Assembly (NCBI GenBank): GCA_022563595.1 | Contig: JADFNB010000011.1 | Span: forward strand, 1-64,000 | Direction of reading: 5' to 3' | Length of the DNA stretch: 64,000 nucleotides | From: Gemmatimonadota bacterium | GTDB lineage: Bacteria > Gemmatimonadota > Gemmatimonadetes > Gemmatimonadales > GWC2-71-9 | Shown here: positions 17,467 to 26,389 of the stretch, piece after piece | Layout of the letters: each line of letters begins with the position of its first letter | Numbering within the stretch: the first letter of the stretch is position 1 | Notes under the pieces: generated by a model | Told to the model about the DNA's origin: nothing | Databases searched by the model: none | What the model saw: the letters and a program-made list of their open reading frames with translations, nothing else | Position numbers and translations under genes: made by a program

Positions 17467-18797
17467 GGCGGGGTCAGGACCTCGACCCCGGTCTCCGTAA
17501 CGCGGTGGGAGACGAGGGGCAACGGATCGGCGGCTCCCTCGCCGATGCGCACCGCCTCTCGGAGCGCCTGAAGCCCGACGGCGAGCCCGTCCGATGAGTT
17601 GGCGTAGACCGAAGCAACTGGATCGCCTGCTCCGACCCGGTCGCCGGGTTTCACCGAGATGACGAATCCAACCGCCGGGTCGATCTCGTCGTCCACCGTG
17701 CGACGGCCGCCGCCCATCGCCACCACAGCGCGACCGATCGTCTTGGGCTCCACCTGCTGAACTGTTCCCGCCACCGCTGCCCGAAGGACCTCGACCTGCG
17801 CTGCCTGGGGCAGCACCGCCGGATCTTCCAGGACCATCGGGTTGCCGCCTTGAGCTTCGATGATCTCACGGCATTTCTCCGCCGCCCTGCCGGACGCGAT
17901 GGCCGTCTCGAGCGTCGCCCGGGCGCTCGCGCGGTCGGCCGCGAGCCCACCCACCACGAGCATCTCGACGCCCAGCGCGTAGGTCACCTCCATCAGGTCA
18001 TCGGGGCCTTCTCCCCGGAGCGCGGCGAACGCTTCCCCCGCCTCGAGGGCGTTCCCGCAGGCCCGGCCGAGTGGCCGGTCCATTGCCGTGATCAGCGCCA
18101 CCGTGGGACAGCCACGTTCGGCCCCAAGCCGGATCATCGTCTGCGCGAGTTGCAGTCCGCGCTCGAGGTCCGGCATGAACGCGCCGCTGCCGCGCTTGAC
18201 GTCCAGCACGAGTCCGTTCAGCCCCTCGGCAAGTTTCTTGGACATGATGCTCGCGGCGATCAGCGGGATGGATTCCACGGTGGCGGTAGCATCGCGGAGC
18301 GCGTAGAGCTTCCGATCGGCCGGGGCGATCTCGGGAGTCTGCCCGAACATGGCGCAGCCGATCCGCTCCACCTGCCGCCGCGCCTCGTCCAACGTTAGCC
18401 CGGTGCGGAATCCCGGGATGGCCTCGAGCTTGTCCAGTGTGCCTCCGGTGTGGCCGAGTCCTCGGCCGGACATCATCGGTACCGCCAGCCCGCAACTCGC
18501 CACCAGCGGCGCCAGCACGAGCGAAACCTTGTCTCCTACCCCGCCGGTCGAGTGCTTATCGATGCGCGGCGGCACGCTGTCATCGAACGCGAGCCGGGCG
18601 CCGGAACCGCACATCGCGTCCGTGAGCGCCGCCAGTTCGTGCGCCTCCAGCCCGTTGAACAGCACGGCCATGAGCAGGGCGGAGATCTGGTAGTCGGGAA
18701 TCCGGCCGGCTGTGTAGGCCTCGACGAGGGTGCGCCATTCCTCTGCGGAGAGGCTGCCACCGTCTCGCTTGCGTTCGATCAGTTCCGGCGTGAACAT
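17463..18797 (-). CDS. deoA: Thymidine/pyrimidine-nucleoside phosphorylase
   Basis: Cytoplasmic enzyme of 444 residues that splits thymidine (or uridine) with phosphate to base and (deoxy)ribose 1-phosphate. The family signature SGRGLGHTGGTLDKLE is present, preceded by the phosphate-binding KHSTGGVGDKVS near residue 85. Length matches bacterial DeoA/PynP. The all-helical N-terminal domain, glycine-rich alpha/beta core and C-terminal domain (near 345 onward) are all present. With the thymidine kinase at 45.2 kb it supports pyrimidine salvage. Deciding between thymidine- and pyrimidine-specific forms is not possible here. Confidence 0.95.
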   Translation of the reverse strand: MFTPELIERKRDGGSLSAEEWRTLVEAYTAGRIPDYQISALLMAVLFNGLEAHELAALTDAMCGSGARLAFDDSVPPRIDKHSTGGVGDKVSLVLAPLVASCGLAVPMMSGRGLGHTGGTLDKLEAIPGFRTGLTLDEARRQVERIGCAMFGQTPEIAPADRKLYALRDATATVESIPLIAASIMSKKLAEGLNGLVLDVKRGSGAFMPDLERGLQLAQTMIRLGAERGCPTVALITAMDRPLGRACGNALEAGEAFAALRGEGPDDLMEVTYALGVEMLVVGGLAADRASARATLETAIASGRAAEKCREIIEAQGGNPMVLEDPAVLPQAAQVEVLRAAVAGTVQQVEPKTIGRAVVAMGGGRRTVDDEIDPAVGFVISVKPGDRVGAGDPVASVYANSSDGLAVGLQALREAVRIGEGAADPLPLVSHRVTETGVEVLTPP

Positions 18798-18836
18798 TCG
18801 GCTCGCGCGTAGCGTCCCATCAGTTGGAGACTCGAC

Positions 18837-19634
18837 ATGTTACGACCTGTACTAGGCACTGTGCTCGCGGTACTCCTTGCAGGATCGGCGGCGGCGCAGG
18901 TCACCGCGATCCGGCCGGCCGAATTGTACCTCGCGCGTGGCGACAGCCTCCATGACGCGCTCGAACCGGAGCTGGCCCTCGAGGCGTACAAGACGGCGCT
19001 CGAGATTGGCCCAGGCGGCGTCGAGGTGCTGTGGCGCGCCGCCAGATCGCAGGTCGACGTCGCGAAACAGATCATCGGCGACCCCGACTCAATCCGTCAG
19101 GTGCGCGACAGCGCCTACACGGTGGCGCGCGAGTTCGCGGAGCGCGCCGTGGCGGCCGATTCGCTGAATGCCGATGCCCACTTCGCGCTCGCCCTGGCGC
19201 TCGGCCAGCTCTCACGGACCCGCGGCGGCCGCGAGCGCGTGCGATTCGCACGCGACATCTATGATGCTACCGCGCGCGCACTGGCGTTGAATCCCGACCA
19301 TGACGGCGCGCACCATATCCTCGGCGCGTGGCACGCCGAAGTCAAACGCCTCTCGGGCTTCACCCGCTTCTTCGCAAAGACGTTCCTAGGAGCCGGGTTC
19401 ATGGGCCGGGCACACTGGGACTCGGCGGCCGTTCATCTCGAGCGGGCTGTGGCGACAAAGCCCACCTACCTGTTCCACCGGCTCGAGCTGGCCGAGATCT
19501 ATGTGGACATGGATCGCTACGCGGAGGCGCGGGACCAGCTCCGTGCCATCCCCGACCTCCCCGACAGCGATGTGCTTGACCCTCGCTACCGGGAGACCGC
19601 GGCGAATCTCCTGGAGGAGATCAGGGACAAGTAG
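18837..19634 (+). CDS. Exported TPR protein
   Basis: Signal peptide (VLAVLLAGSAAAQ) followed by tetratricopeptide-like helical repeats to the end of the 265-residue chain. The central block (DIYDATARALALNPDHD GAHHILGAWH) resembles bacterial relatives of the RMD (regulator of microtubule dynamics)-type TPR proteins. GGAG lies seven bases before the ATG. Probably a periplasmic scaffold; no enzyme motif. Divergent from deoA. Confidence 0.82.
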   Translation: MLRPVLGTVLAVLLAGSAAAQVTAIRPAELYLARGDSLHDALEPELALEAYKTALEIGPGGVEVLWRAARSQVDVAKQIIGDPDSIRQVRDSAYTVAREFAERAVAADSLNADAHFALALALGQLSRTRGGRERVRFARDIYDATARALALNPDHDGAHHILGAWHAEVKRLSGFTRFFAKTFLGAGFMGRAHWDSAAVHLERAVATKPTYLFHRLELAEIYVDMDRYAEARDQLRAIPDLPDSDVLDPRYRETAANLLEEIRDK

Positions 19635-19649
19635 AACCGTCGCCGGATC

Positions 19650-19967
19650 TCACGAAGTGGGCAGCCGGCGCTTCAGCTGTTTCCGCCGGCGCCGCAGCTC
19701 GCGCCGCGCGTCGTCTTTCCAGTCGCCAAGCTGTTCGGCGGCGTCATTCCGGATGTCGCGCCACCGGCTTCCGATCCGGCGACGGGTCGCTTCGCCGCGC
19801 TGGGGCGCGATCAACAGAGCCGCACCCGCACCGAGCAGCGCTCCGAGCATGAAACCTGCGACAAATGTCGTCGCGCCGCGGAGCCTGTCGGTCACGTCGC
19901 CGTCGAGTTCCTCCTCGAGTTCCTCGTCATCCAGCTCGATCTCCTCGTCGTGATCCCGCTCTTGCAT
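19650..19967 (-). CDS. YtxH-domain membrane-associated protein
   Basis: A 105-residue protein with a strongly acidic N-terminus (runs of Glu/Asp, residues 3-25). One glycine-rich helix follows (VAGFMLGALLGAGAALLIAP), then the YtxH hallmark APQRGEATR and a basic tail. YtxH-like proteins are small envelope stress-associated proteins without known activity. Its start codon overlaps the stop of the upstream aminopeptidase by one base (TAATG), so the two are in one operon. Confidence 0.82.
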   Translation of the reverse strand: MQERDHDEEIELDDEELEEELDGDVTDRLRGATTFVAGFMLGALLGAGAALLIAPQRGEATRRRIGSRWRDIRNDAAEQLGDWKDDARRELRRRRKQLKRRLPTS

Positions 19968-21328
19968 TACAGCCTCTCTCCCGACGCGCCGGCGCGATCG
20001 GACCCGCGCATCAGCGCCTCGATTTCATGGGTGGTGCGCGGGGCGCCCGCTGAGAGCACCTCGTGTCCGTCCGCCGTGACGAGCACGTCGTCCTCGATTC
20101 GCACCCCGATGGCCTCGTCTGGCAAATAGATGCCGGGCTCCACCGTCAATACCATGCCGGGCTCCAGCGCCATGGAATAGTCGCCGACGTCGTGCACGCG
20201 CATTCCCAGCCAGTGACTGAGCCTGTGGATGAAATACTCGTCGCACGTTCGGCTGCCGCAAAGGGCTCCGCTGTGCTCCCGCATATAGGTCCGGGCGATC
20301 CGGTTCAGCTCACCCACGGTCACGCCCGGTCGGACAGCATCGATGGCGGCCTGCTGCGTGGCCAGCACCAGATCGTAGATCGCCTTCTGTCGCTGCGTGA
20401 ATCGTCCGTCTACCGGGAAGGTCCGGGTCACGTCGGCGGTGTACTGCCCGTACTCCGCCCCGATATCGGCCACCACCAGATCGCCGGACTCCATGCGGCG
20501 GCGGTTGACGTCGTAGTGGAGCGTGGTGCTGTTGGGGCCGCTCCCCACGATCGACGGAAACCCGAGCCGGTCCGCTCCGAGGTTGCGGAAGGTGTACTCG
20601 ATGACCGCCTCGAGCTGGTACTCGTGCATGCCGACCCGCACAGCGCCCATGGCGGCCTTGTGCGCCTCGACCGTGATCTCGATCGCTCGGCGAAGCCGGA
20701 CCAGCTCCGCGGAATCCTTGACCACCCGCATGCTGTCGAGCACGGGGGCCACGTTCAGCATGCTCTCACGCTCCGACGTCCATTGTACGATGCGTTTCAG
20801 CTGACCCGGCGCCCCCGCCCCGGCGAGTAGCGTGTGCCACGGCCCGCTCGTGCGCACGCTCAGTTGCTGCAGGAGCGAATCCAGGCTCCCCACCTCGAGC
20901 GTGACGTCGATCCCCGTCAGACGCGCCGCCGTCTTGCCTGGCCCAAGCTTGCGTCCGGTCCAGCGCTCGGCCTGCGGGTTACGTGGCGGAAGCAGCAGGA
21001 ACACCTCGTCGTCCGCGTCGCGATGTGCGGCGAGCACCAGCCACGCGTCCGGTGTCTCGGCACCGGTGAGGTAGAAGAAGTAGTTGTCCTGGCGGAAATC
21101 GCTGTCTTGCAGCACCTCGACCTCGAGATTGCGCTGCGTTGCGGCCGGGATCAGCACCAGCCCCTCTCCCAGGCGTTCGAGCAGGCGCGTGCGACGGGCC
21201 GCGGTCGCCGCGACATCCACGGGACGTCCTGCGCCGGGGAGCGCCGGCACGGGCTCGTAGGTGGCCGGGACTTGCTGCGCGCCGAGTGGAGCCGCAACAA
21301 ACATCAACCACAGTGAGCGCCGTATCAT
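19967..21328 (-). CDS. pepP: Exported Xaa-Pro aminopeptidase (M24B)
   Basis: Aminopeptidase P-type metalloenzyme of 453 residues that removes an N-terminal residue before proline. After a short signal peptide (SLWLMFVAAPLGAQQ) comes the non-catalytic N-terminal domain (about 45-190), then the pita-bread fold. Dimetal ligands are visible: DIGAEYGQYTADVTRTF (two Asp), the His of HWLGMRVHD, the Glu of LTVEPGIY and the Glu of VRIEDDV. The export signal is unusual for the cytoplasmic E. coli PepP but common in this window's peptidases. Start chosen for the signal peptide; the upstream frame lacks one. Confidence 0.9.
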   Translation of the reverse strand: MIRRSLWLMFVAAPLGAQQVPATYEPVPALPGAGRPVDVAATAARRTRLLERLGEGLVLIPAATQRNLEVEVLQDSDFRQDNYFFYLTGAETPDAWLVLAAHRDADDEVFLLLPPRNPQAERWTGRKLGPGKTAARLTGIDVTLEVGSLDSLLQQLSVRTSGPWHTLLAGAGAPGQLKRIVQWTSERESMLNVAPVLDSMRVVKDSAELVRLRRAIEITVEAHKAAMGAVRVGMHEYQLEAVIEYTFRNLGADRLGFPSIVGSGPNSTTLHYDVNRRRMESGDLVVADIGAEYGQYTADVTRTFPVDGRFTQRQKAIYDLVLATQQAAIDAVRPGVTVGELNRIARTYMREHSGALCGSRTCDEYFIHRLSHWLGMRVHDVGDYSMALEPGMVLTVEPGIYLPDEAIGVRIEDDVLVTADGHEVLSAGAPRTTHEIEALMRGSDRAGASGERL

Positions 21329-21405
21329 GTTCGAATGGTACCGCCTTGACGTGCCTCCGTCGAGAGCGCCAAACTTCATGCACCTTCCTTCGAACGGGTA
21401 CCGCG

Positions 21406-22191
21406 ATGTCGCAGCCGAAAGCCGAAGAGGCAACGTCGGAAACCGCCCAACTCGAGGCGCGGATCCGTGAGCTGGAGCGCGAGCGGAAGCATCTCCTCAC
21501 GCTGATCGAGATCATGCGTGAGATCTCGGGTGAGCTGAACTTCGTCGACATCCTCCAGACGATCACTCAGAAGCTCGGCGAGACGTTCGGCCTCGACCGG
21601 TGTTCTATCTTTCTCTCCGAGAGCGGCGGATCTACGGCGCGCCTGGTCGCCTCCTACGAGGACCCGAGCATCCGAAATTACGTCGTCGACCTGGAGCGAT
21701 ACCCCGAACTGCAGCGGGCGCTACAGTCGGGTGAGACCGTGTTCATCGCCGATGCGCAGTCCGATCCGCATCTCAAGCATATACGGGGCGTCTTGGCGGA
21801 TCGGAACGTACGCAGCATCACCGTCGTCCCGATCACCTGGAGACGGGTGGCGATCGGGGCGATCTTCCTGAGGACGTACCGCGACGGCCAACCATTTTCG
21901 GAGGAGGACATCGAGTTCACCAAGGCGATTGGGCTGGTGACGGCGCGGGCGCTTCGCGTAGCATACCGCTACGAGCGGCTCGCGGGGCGGCGGCAGGACC
22001 TCAGCGACGCGGAGCGGCGCGTCAACCTGGAGCGCATCGCTCTCGTCGGATTCCTCCGCCGGCTCATGGAGGCGCTCGCGCAGCGCCACGGCCAGCAAGA
22101 GGAGCTTCTGGCGCGCGCATCCGGGGAGGAACTCGACCGACTGGTGGATATCGCCATGGCTGTCCTCGCTGAGGAAGGAAAGGGACGATGA
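21406..22191 (+). CDS. GAF-domain protein with coiled-coil ends
   Basis: Soluble 261-residue protein. A coiled coil (about 10-45, REL ERERKHL LTLIEIM) leads into a single GAF domain (about 50-185). The GAF features are LDRCSIFLSE, VETxFIADAQSDP-like ligand-side residues and SITVVPI. A second helical segment (about 195-255) is probably another coiled coil. No kinase, cyclase or diguanylate domain follows, so output must come from a partner. The downstream V4R protein starts within its stop codon (ATGA), making that the likely partner. Confidence 0.85.
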   Translation: MSQPKAEEATSETAQLEARIRELERERKHLLTLIEIMREISGELNFVDILQTITQKLGETFGLDRCSIFLSESGGSTARLVASYEDPSIRNYVVDLERYPELQRALQSGETVFIADAQSDPHLKHIRGVLADRNVRSITVVPITWRRVAIGAIFLRTYRDGQPFSEEDIEFTKAIGLVTARALRVAYRYERLAGRRQDLSDAERRVNLERIALVGFLRRLMEALAQRHGQQEELLARASGEELDRLVDIAMAVLAEEGKGR

Positions 22192-22733
22192 CCGAATTCG
22201 GCGGGCAGATATTGGGGATTGGACGGAGGATGTTGCACGCGCTGCGTCAGGTGCTAGAGCGTGATTATGGGAACCGGGCGGCGGCATCGCTCCAGGAAGC
22301 GGGATATGCGGCGGGGAACCAGTTGTACGAGGAGTTCTCCGCCTGGCTCGTCGATTACGCAGGGGTCGAGGATCCGGCGGATCTCGATGCACGGTATCTC
22401 GACGAGGTGCTCACACGGTTCTTCAGCTCGCTCGGGTGGGGCAACGTGAGCATGGAACGCATCGGTGAGAGCGGATTGGCCTTCGACTCGGGGGATTGGG
22501 CGGAAGCGGAGCCCGCGGCGAACGCGCTCGCGCCGGGCTGCCATGTGACGGCGGGATTGCTCGCAGGATTCCTTGGTCGCCTGGCCGGGCAGGACGTGGC
22601 CGTGATGGAGATCGAGTGTCGTACCTGTAACGATTCGCGGTGCCGGTTCCTGGCGGGTGCGCCGGAAACACTCCAGACGGTATACGACGCGGTGAGCGCC
22701 GGCAAGAACTATCGCGAGGTGCTCGCCGGCTAA
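22188..22733 (+). CDS. V4R (4-vinyl reductase-like) ligand-sensing domain protein
   Basis: A 181-residue protein. The C-terminal half carries the V4R pattern, ending in ECRTCNDSRCRFL with conserved cysteines, preceded by HVTAGLLAGFLGRL. V4R domains bind small hydrophobic ligands or tetrapyrrole-like molecules and act as sensors in XylR/BchJ-type proteins. No DNA-binding part is visible. It is translationally coupled (ATGA) to the GAF-domain gene, suggesting a two-protein sensing unit. Function inferred only from domain class. Confidence 0.75.
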   Translation: MTEFGGQILGIGRRMLHALRQVLERDYGNRAAASLQEAGYAAGNQLYEEFSAWLVDYAGVEDPADLDARYLDEVLTRFFSSLGWGNVSMERIGESGLAFDSGDWAEAEPAANALAPGCHVTAGLLAGFLGRLAGQDVAVMEIECRTCNDSRCRFLAGAPETLQTVYDAVSAGKNYREVLAG

Positions 22734-23242
22734 GCGTCCTCGCCGAGCCACGCCGCGTAGTCTGGACGGGTCACCAGCTGCCCGTCCACCACTATCTCTC
22801 GATCCCACGGGAGTACGATGCGGCTCTCAGTTGCCAGTGCATGAAAATCAGGCGCATACCGGCCGGTGCGGAACGAGACCGCCGTCTTGACCGCCTCCGG
22901 TCGGTGATCCCGTACGGCGGCGAGCGCGAGCTTGAACGTGTCACCGCTGTCACAGGTCTCGTCGACGATCAGTATCCGGCGGCCTCGCACACTCGGCGGA
23001 GGCGCCGTGACGAGCGTAGGCCGCGTGCCGGAGCCGAACCGCGTGACCGCCATGGACGCCAAATCGCGCTGCAGGATCGACGCGATGACCGCAGCGGGGA
23101 TCACACCCGCCTTGGCGATCCCCACCACGATTTCGGGGTCGAATGCTCCCGCCACACGCAGTGCGAGCCCGCGGCAGAGTTCGCCGAAGAAGGTCCAATC
23201 AATCTCGAGGACGTCTCGCGTCCCGCCGGTTGGAGGCGGCAT
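22730..23242 (-). CDS. Purine-type phosphoribosyltransferase
   Basis: Type I phosphoribosyltransferase of about 170 residues. The PRPP loop is RILIVDETCDSGDTF, and VVGIAKAGVIPA matches the pyrophosphate loop near the N-terminus. The tail WDREIVVDGQ and YAAWLG resembles xanthine/hypoxanthine-guanine transferases. It would convert a free purine base and PRPP to the nucleotide. ATG 23242 is the first start compatible with family length, though its ribosome binding site is weak. It converges on the V4R gene with a 4-base overlap. Confidence 0.83.
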   Translation of the reverse strand: MPPPTGGTRDVLEIDWTFFGELCRGLALRVAGAFDPEIVVGIAKAGVIPAAVIASILQRDLASMAVTRFGSGTRPTLVTAPPPSVRGRRILIVDETCDSGDTFKLALAAVRDHRPEAVKTAVSFRTGRYAPDFHALATESRIVLPWDREIVVDGQLVTRPDYAAWLGEDA

Positions 23243-23355
23243 GATACCGGATACTAGTGCCGGGCCGGCGAGGTTACAACCGGCAGACGGCGTAGCGCAC
23301 GCCACTAAGGTCTGCGTTGCCAACCTGTTGGGGCAACGGTATCTTCCGCCGGAGA

Positions 23356-23787
23356 ATGAGCTTCTGGAAACGGCTCTTTCGGCGCCGTCGCGACGGAGAG
23401 CTCAAGCCACAGCGGCTGGACTACCTGAATGAAGCGCTGGCGCTGGAGCGGCAGGGCGACTACGACGCCGCGCTCACCTCCTATCGCCTTGCGCTGCGCG
23501 ACCATCCAACCGACCTTCGCGTATTGCAGAACATGGCAATCGCGTTCACCAAGACCAGTCGGCTCGATGAAGCTATCAGGGTGTACCGGCGCGCGCTGGA
23601 GGTGGACCAGACACTGGCGGGGGCGCACTATGGCATCGCCTTTCTCCTCATCCGTCGAGGCGAGACCGAGGTCGCGGCGCAGCATCTGCGCGTCTTCCTC
23701 GGCCACCCGCCGCGCGGTCAGGATGCGGCACAGTGGATCGAACACGCCGAGCGGACGCTGGCGGAGATCGGAGGGAGATCGGGTTGA
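23356..23787 (+). CDS. TPR-repeat protein
   Basis: A 143-residue cytoplasmic protein with a very basic N-terminus (FWKRLFRRRRDG) and two to three TPR units (about 25-125; LALERQGDYDAALTSY, RLDEAIRVYRRALE, GAHYGIAFLLIRRG). GGAG lies immediately upstream of the ATG. It probably mediates protein contacts, and the Arg cluster could contact membrane or nucleic acid. Its stop TGA overlaps the TTG start of the lipoprotein gene. Confidence 0.8.
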   Translation: MSFWKRLFRRRRDGELKPQRLDYLNEALALERQGDYDAALTSYRLALRDHPTDLRVLQNMAIAFTKTSRLDEAIRVYRRALEVDQTLAGAHYGIAFLLIRRGETEVAAQHLRVFLGHPPRGQDAAQWIEHAERTLAEIGGRSG

Positions 23788-24527
23788 GACGGGTCCTCCT
23801 CATCTTGCTGGTGACCGCTGCATGCAACGAGATCACAGGCGATTTCAGCGATGTCATCGCCATCGAGTATGCCGGCCCGTCGTCGCTGCAGATCGAAGAG
23901 GGCGACACGGTACGGCTCGAGGCACTGGCTCTGGATCTCCGCGGGGAGCCGCTTCCCGACGTGCAGGTGGTGTGGACCGTGATCGAGCTGGATACGGTGC
24001 AGGTCGGTTTCACCCTCGATTCCCTCACCGGGCTGATCACGGCGACGGCCCCCGGGGGTCCCTGGAGGGTACAGGGTCGCGTGGAAGAGCTGCGTACCGA
24101 TCCGCCCATTCGGGTAACGGTGACGCCCAGCCCCGACTCGATGGCGGTGGTTGAGCCGAGCCGCATCGTGGTCGATTCAGGAGTGTTGCAGTCCGCCGGC
24201 CTGGTGACGATCGTGTACGACCTCACCACTACCCCCGATCAGCTCACGCCGCTGCCGGGTGTTGCGGTCCGGTACGAGCTGGTCGATCCCGCACCGGGGG
24301 CCGCGGCGGCCGCCAGCGTGGCCCTGGTCGTCACCAGCGAGGTGGATGTCGATCCCCATCGTGTAGAGGCGGTCACCGGCAGCGACGGACAGGCGAGTGC
24401 CTTTGCCCGGCGTATCGGTCTGGGACAACCCGACAGCATCACGGTGGACGCGGTCGTCCTGACCGCGGGCGGCGATACCGTACCCGGAACCCCCGGGCGT
24501 TTCGTCGTCGTGTTCGCGAACAACTAG
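23784..24527 (+). CDS. Lipoprotein with Ig-like domains, unknown function
   Basis: Predicted lipoprotein of 247 residues. The start is TTG at 23784 (LRRVLLILLVTAACNE), giving a lipobox T-A-A-C and sharing TTGA with the upstream stop. GGAGG lies just upstream. The mature part has bacterial Ig-like features: EEGDTVRLEALALDLRG, VVWTV, TGLITATAPG. A second beta-rich domain follows to the C-terminus. Cell-surface adhesion or structure is likely; no enzymatic motif. An ATG farther upstream (23733) would destroy the signal peptide and is rejected. Confidence 0.78.
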   Translation: MRRVLLILLVTAACNEITGDFSDVIAIEYAGPSSLQIEEGDTVRLEALALDLRGEPLPDVQVVWTVIELDTVQVGFTLDSLTGLITATAPGGPWRVQGRVEELRTDPPIRVTVTPSPDSMAVVEPSRIVVDSGVLQSAGLVTIVYDLTTTPDQLTPLPGVAVRYELVDPAPGAAAAASVALVVTSEVDVDPHRVEAVTGSDGQASAFARRIGLGQPDSITVDAVVLTAGGDTVPGTPGRFVVVFANN

Positions 24528-24552
24528 GCAATCCACGAGTCGGAGGCATACG

Positions 24553-26355
24553 GTGAATACCCCGCAGACCCTCAACGACTTGTATTTCGATGCCGTCGAG
24601 CGCTTCAGCTCCAAGCGGGCCGCCTTGCGGTACAAGGCCGACGGAATCTGGCACGACATTACGCATCAGGAGCTTGCGCGCCGCGTGAAACATGCTGCAC
24701 TCGGGCTGTTCCAGCTCGGGATACAACCCGGCGACAAGGTCGCCATCCTCTCGAACAACCGACCCGAATGGGCCCTGGCGGACTTCGCCTCCCTGACGGC
24801 GCGCTGCCCCGACGTCCCGATCTATTCCACGCTCCCAGCGGGCCAGGTCGCCTACATCCTCCGCAACTCCGGGGCGGTCGCCGTGTTTGTCTCGGACCGC
24901 GAGCAGTACGAGAAGATCGCCGAGGCGCGCAACGACGCGCCGGCGCTCCGGCACGTCATCGTGTTCGACGAAGTAGAGGGAATCGAAGGACCCGGTGTGC
25001 TGACGCTCGCGCGGCTAATACAGCAGGGCGCGGCCGCGGAATCGAAATACCCGACCTACGCGGAAGACGCCCGATCTGTGAAACCCGACGATCTCGCGAC
25101 GCTGATATACACGTCCGGCACGACCGGAGACCCCAAGGGGGTCATGCTGAGCCACGGCAACTTTGCGTCCAACGTCGTGGCGGCTCTGAAGGTGATTTCC
25201 ATAGGGCCGGATGACTCGGCGCTGTCGGTGCTTCCGCTCTGCCACAGTTTCGAGCGCATGGCCGGACACTACACGCTGTTCCACGCCGGCGCGACGATCA
25301 GCTACGCCGAGAGCATCGACGCGGTGGCGGCCAACATGGGTGAGGTCCACCCGACCGTCATGCTCGCCGTTCCCCGGCTGTACGAAAAGATCTATGGGCG
25401 AGTACTCGAGAACGCGCTCGCGGGCGGGGGCGCCAAGCGTAAGATCTTTTTCTGGGCCAAGCGGAACGCGGAGGCCTGGGCCGACCTCGAGTTGGCGGGC
25501 AAGCCGATCCCCGCGTGGCTCGGCCTCAAGAAGAAGATCGGCGATCGCCTCGTGTTCTCGAAGCTCCAGGCGCGCACCGGCGGGCGCATCAGGTTCTTCG
25601 TCTCGGGCGGCGCACCGCTCGCGCCGGAGATCGCGAAGTTCTTCTACGCCGCCGGGCTCAAGATCCTGGAAGGGTATGGACTCACGGAGACCTCACCGCT
25701 GATCTCGATCAACCCACCGGAGAAGCCCAAGATGGGCTCGGTCGGTCCCCCGGTCCCGGGCGTCGAGGTCCGCATTGCGGAAGATGGAGAGATCCTCGCT
25801 CGCGGCCCGAACATCATGCAGGGGTACTACAACAAACCCGAGGCGACGGCGGAGGCGATCGACGCCGAGGGTTGGTTCCACACCGGAGATATCGGGGAGC
25901 TGGATGCTGACGGCTATATCCGCATCACCGATCGCAAGAAGGACATCATCGTCACCGCCGGCGGGAAGAACATCGCGCCGCAGCCGATTGAGAACTTGGT
26001 CAAGATGAACTCGTTCGTGGAAAACGCGGTGATGATCGGCGACAGGCGCAAGTTCCCCAGCATGCTCATCGTACCGAACGTCGCAGCCGTGACGAAATGG
26101 GCGAGCGAGCGCAACCTGCCGACGGACGACTACGGGAGTCTCCTGGAGCATCCCGACGTCGTCGCCAAGATCGAGCGCGAGATCATGCTCAACCTGCGCG
26201 ACCTCGCCAGCTACGAGACGCCAAAGAAGTTCGCGCTACTGAAGGACGACTTCACGATCGAAGGCGGCGAGCTGACGCCGACGCTCAAAGTGAAGCGGCG
26301 CATCGTGGAAAAGAACTACGCCGAGAGGATCGAGCAGCTCTACGAGGACGCCTAG
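24553..26355 (+). CDS. fadD: Long-chain acyl-CoA synthetase (AMP-forming)
   Basis: ANL-superfamily ligase of 600 residues that activates fatty acids to acyl-CoA through an acyl-AMP. Motif A3 is IYTSGTTGDPKGVMLSH, A5 is YGLTETSP, A8 is TGDIGELDADGYIRITDRKK and the C-terminal lysine region is TPTLKVKRR. The architecture matches the FadD15/plant LACS-like class. GTG start with GGAGG six to seven bases upstream. It is followed by a strong hairpin against the convergent folE operon. Confidence 0.93.
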   Translation: MNTPQTLNDLYFDAVERFSSKRAALRYKADGIWHDITHQELARRVKHAALGLFQLGIQPGDKVAILSNNRPEWALADFASLTARCPDVPIYSTLPAGQVAYILRNSGAVAVFVSDREQYEKIAEARNDAPALRHVIVFDEVEGIEGPGVLTLARLIQQGAAAESKYPTYAEDARSVKPDDLATLIYTSGTTGDPKGVMLSHGNFASNVVAALKVISIGPDDSALSVLPLCHSFERMAGHYTLFHAGATISYAESIDAVAANMGEVHPTVMLAVPRLYEKIYGRVLENALAGGGAKRKIFFWAKRNAEAWADLELAGKPIPAWLGLKKKIGDRLVFSKLQARTGGRIRFFVSGGAPLAPEIAKFFYAAGLKILEGYGLTETSPLISINPPEKPKMGSVGPPVPGVEVRIAEDGEILARGPNIMQGYYNKPEATAEAIDAEGWFHTGDIGELDADGYIRITDRKKDIIVTAGGKNIAPQPIENLVKMNSFVENAVMIGDRRKFPSMLIVPNVAAVTKWASERNLPTDDYGSLLEHPDVVAKIEREIMLNLRDLASYETPKKFALLKDDFTIEGGELTPTLKVKRRIVEKNYAERIEQLYEDA

Positions 26356-26362
26356 AACGGTA

Positions 26363-26389
26363 TGGAGGCCGGCGAGGAGCCGGCCTCTA
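26363..26389. terminator. Hairpin between convergent genes
   Basis: GAGGCCGGC (26365-26373) pairs perfectly with GCCGGCCTC (26379-26387) around a GAGGA loop; one wobble and one A-T pair extend it. It lies just past the fadD stop and at the end of the opposite operon. No long T run follows on either strand, so it may work only partly or with Rho. Confidence 0.65.
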
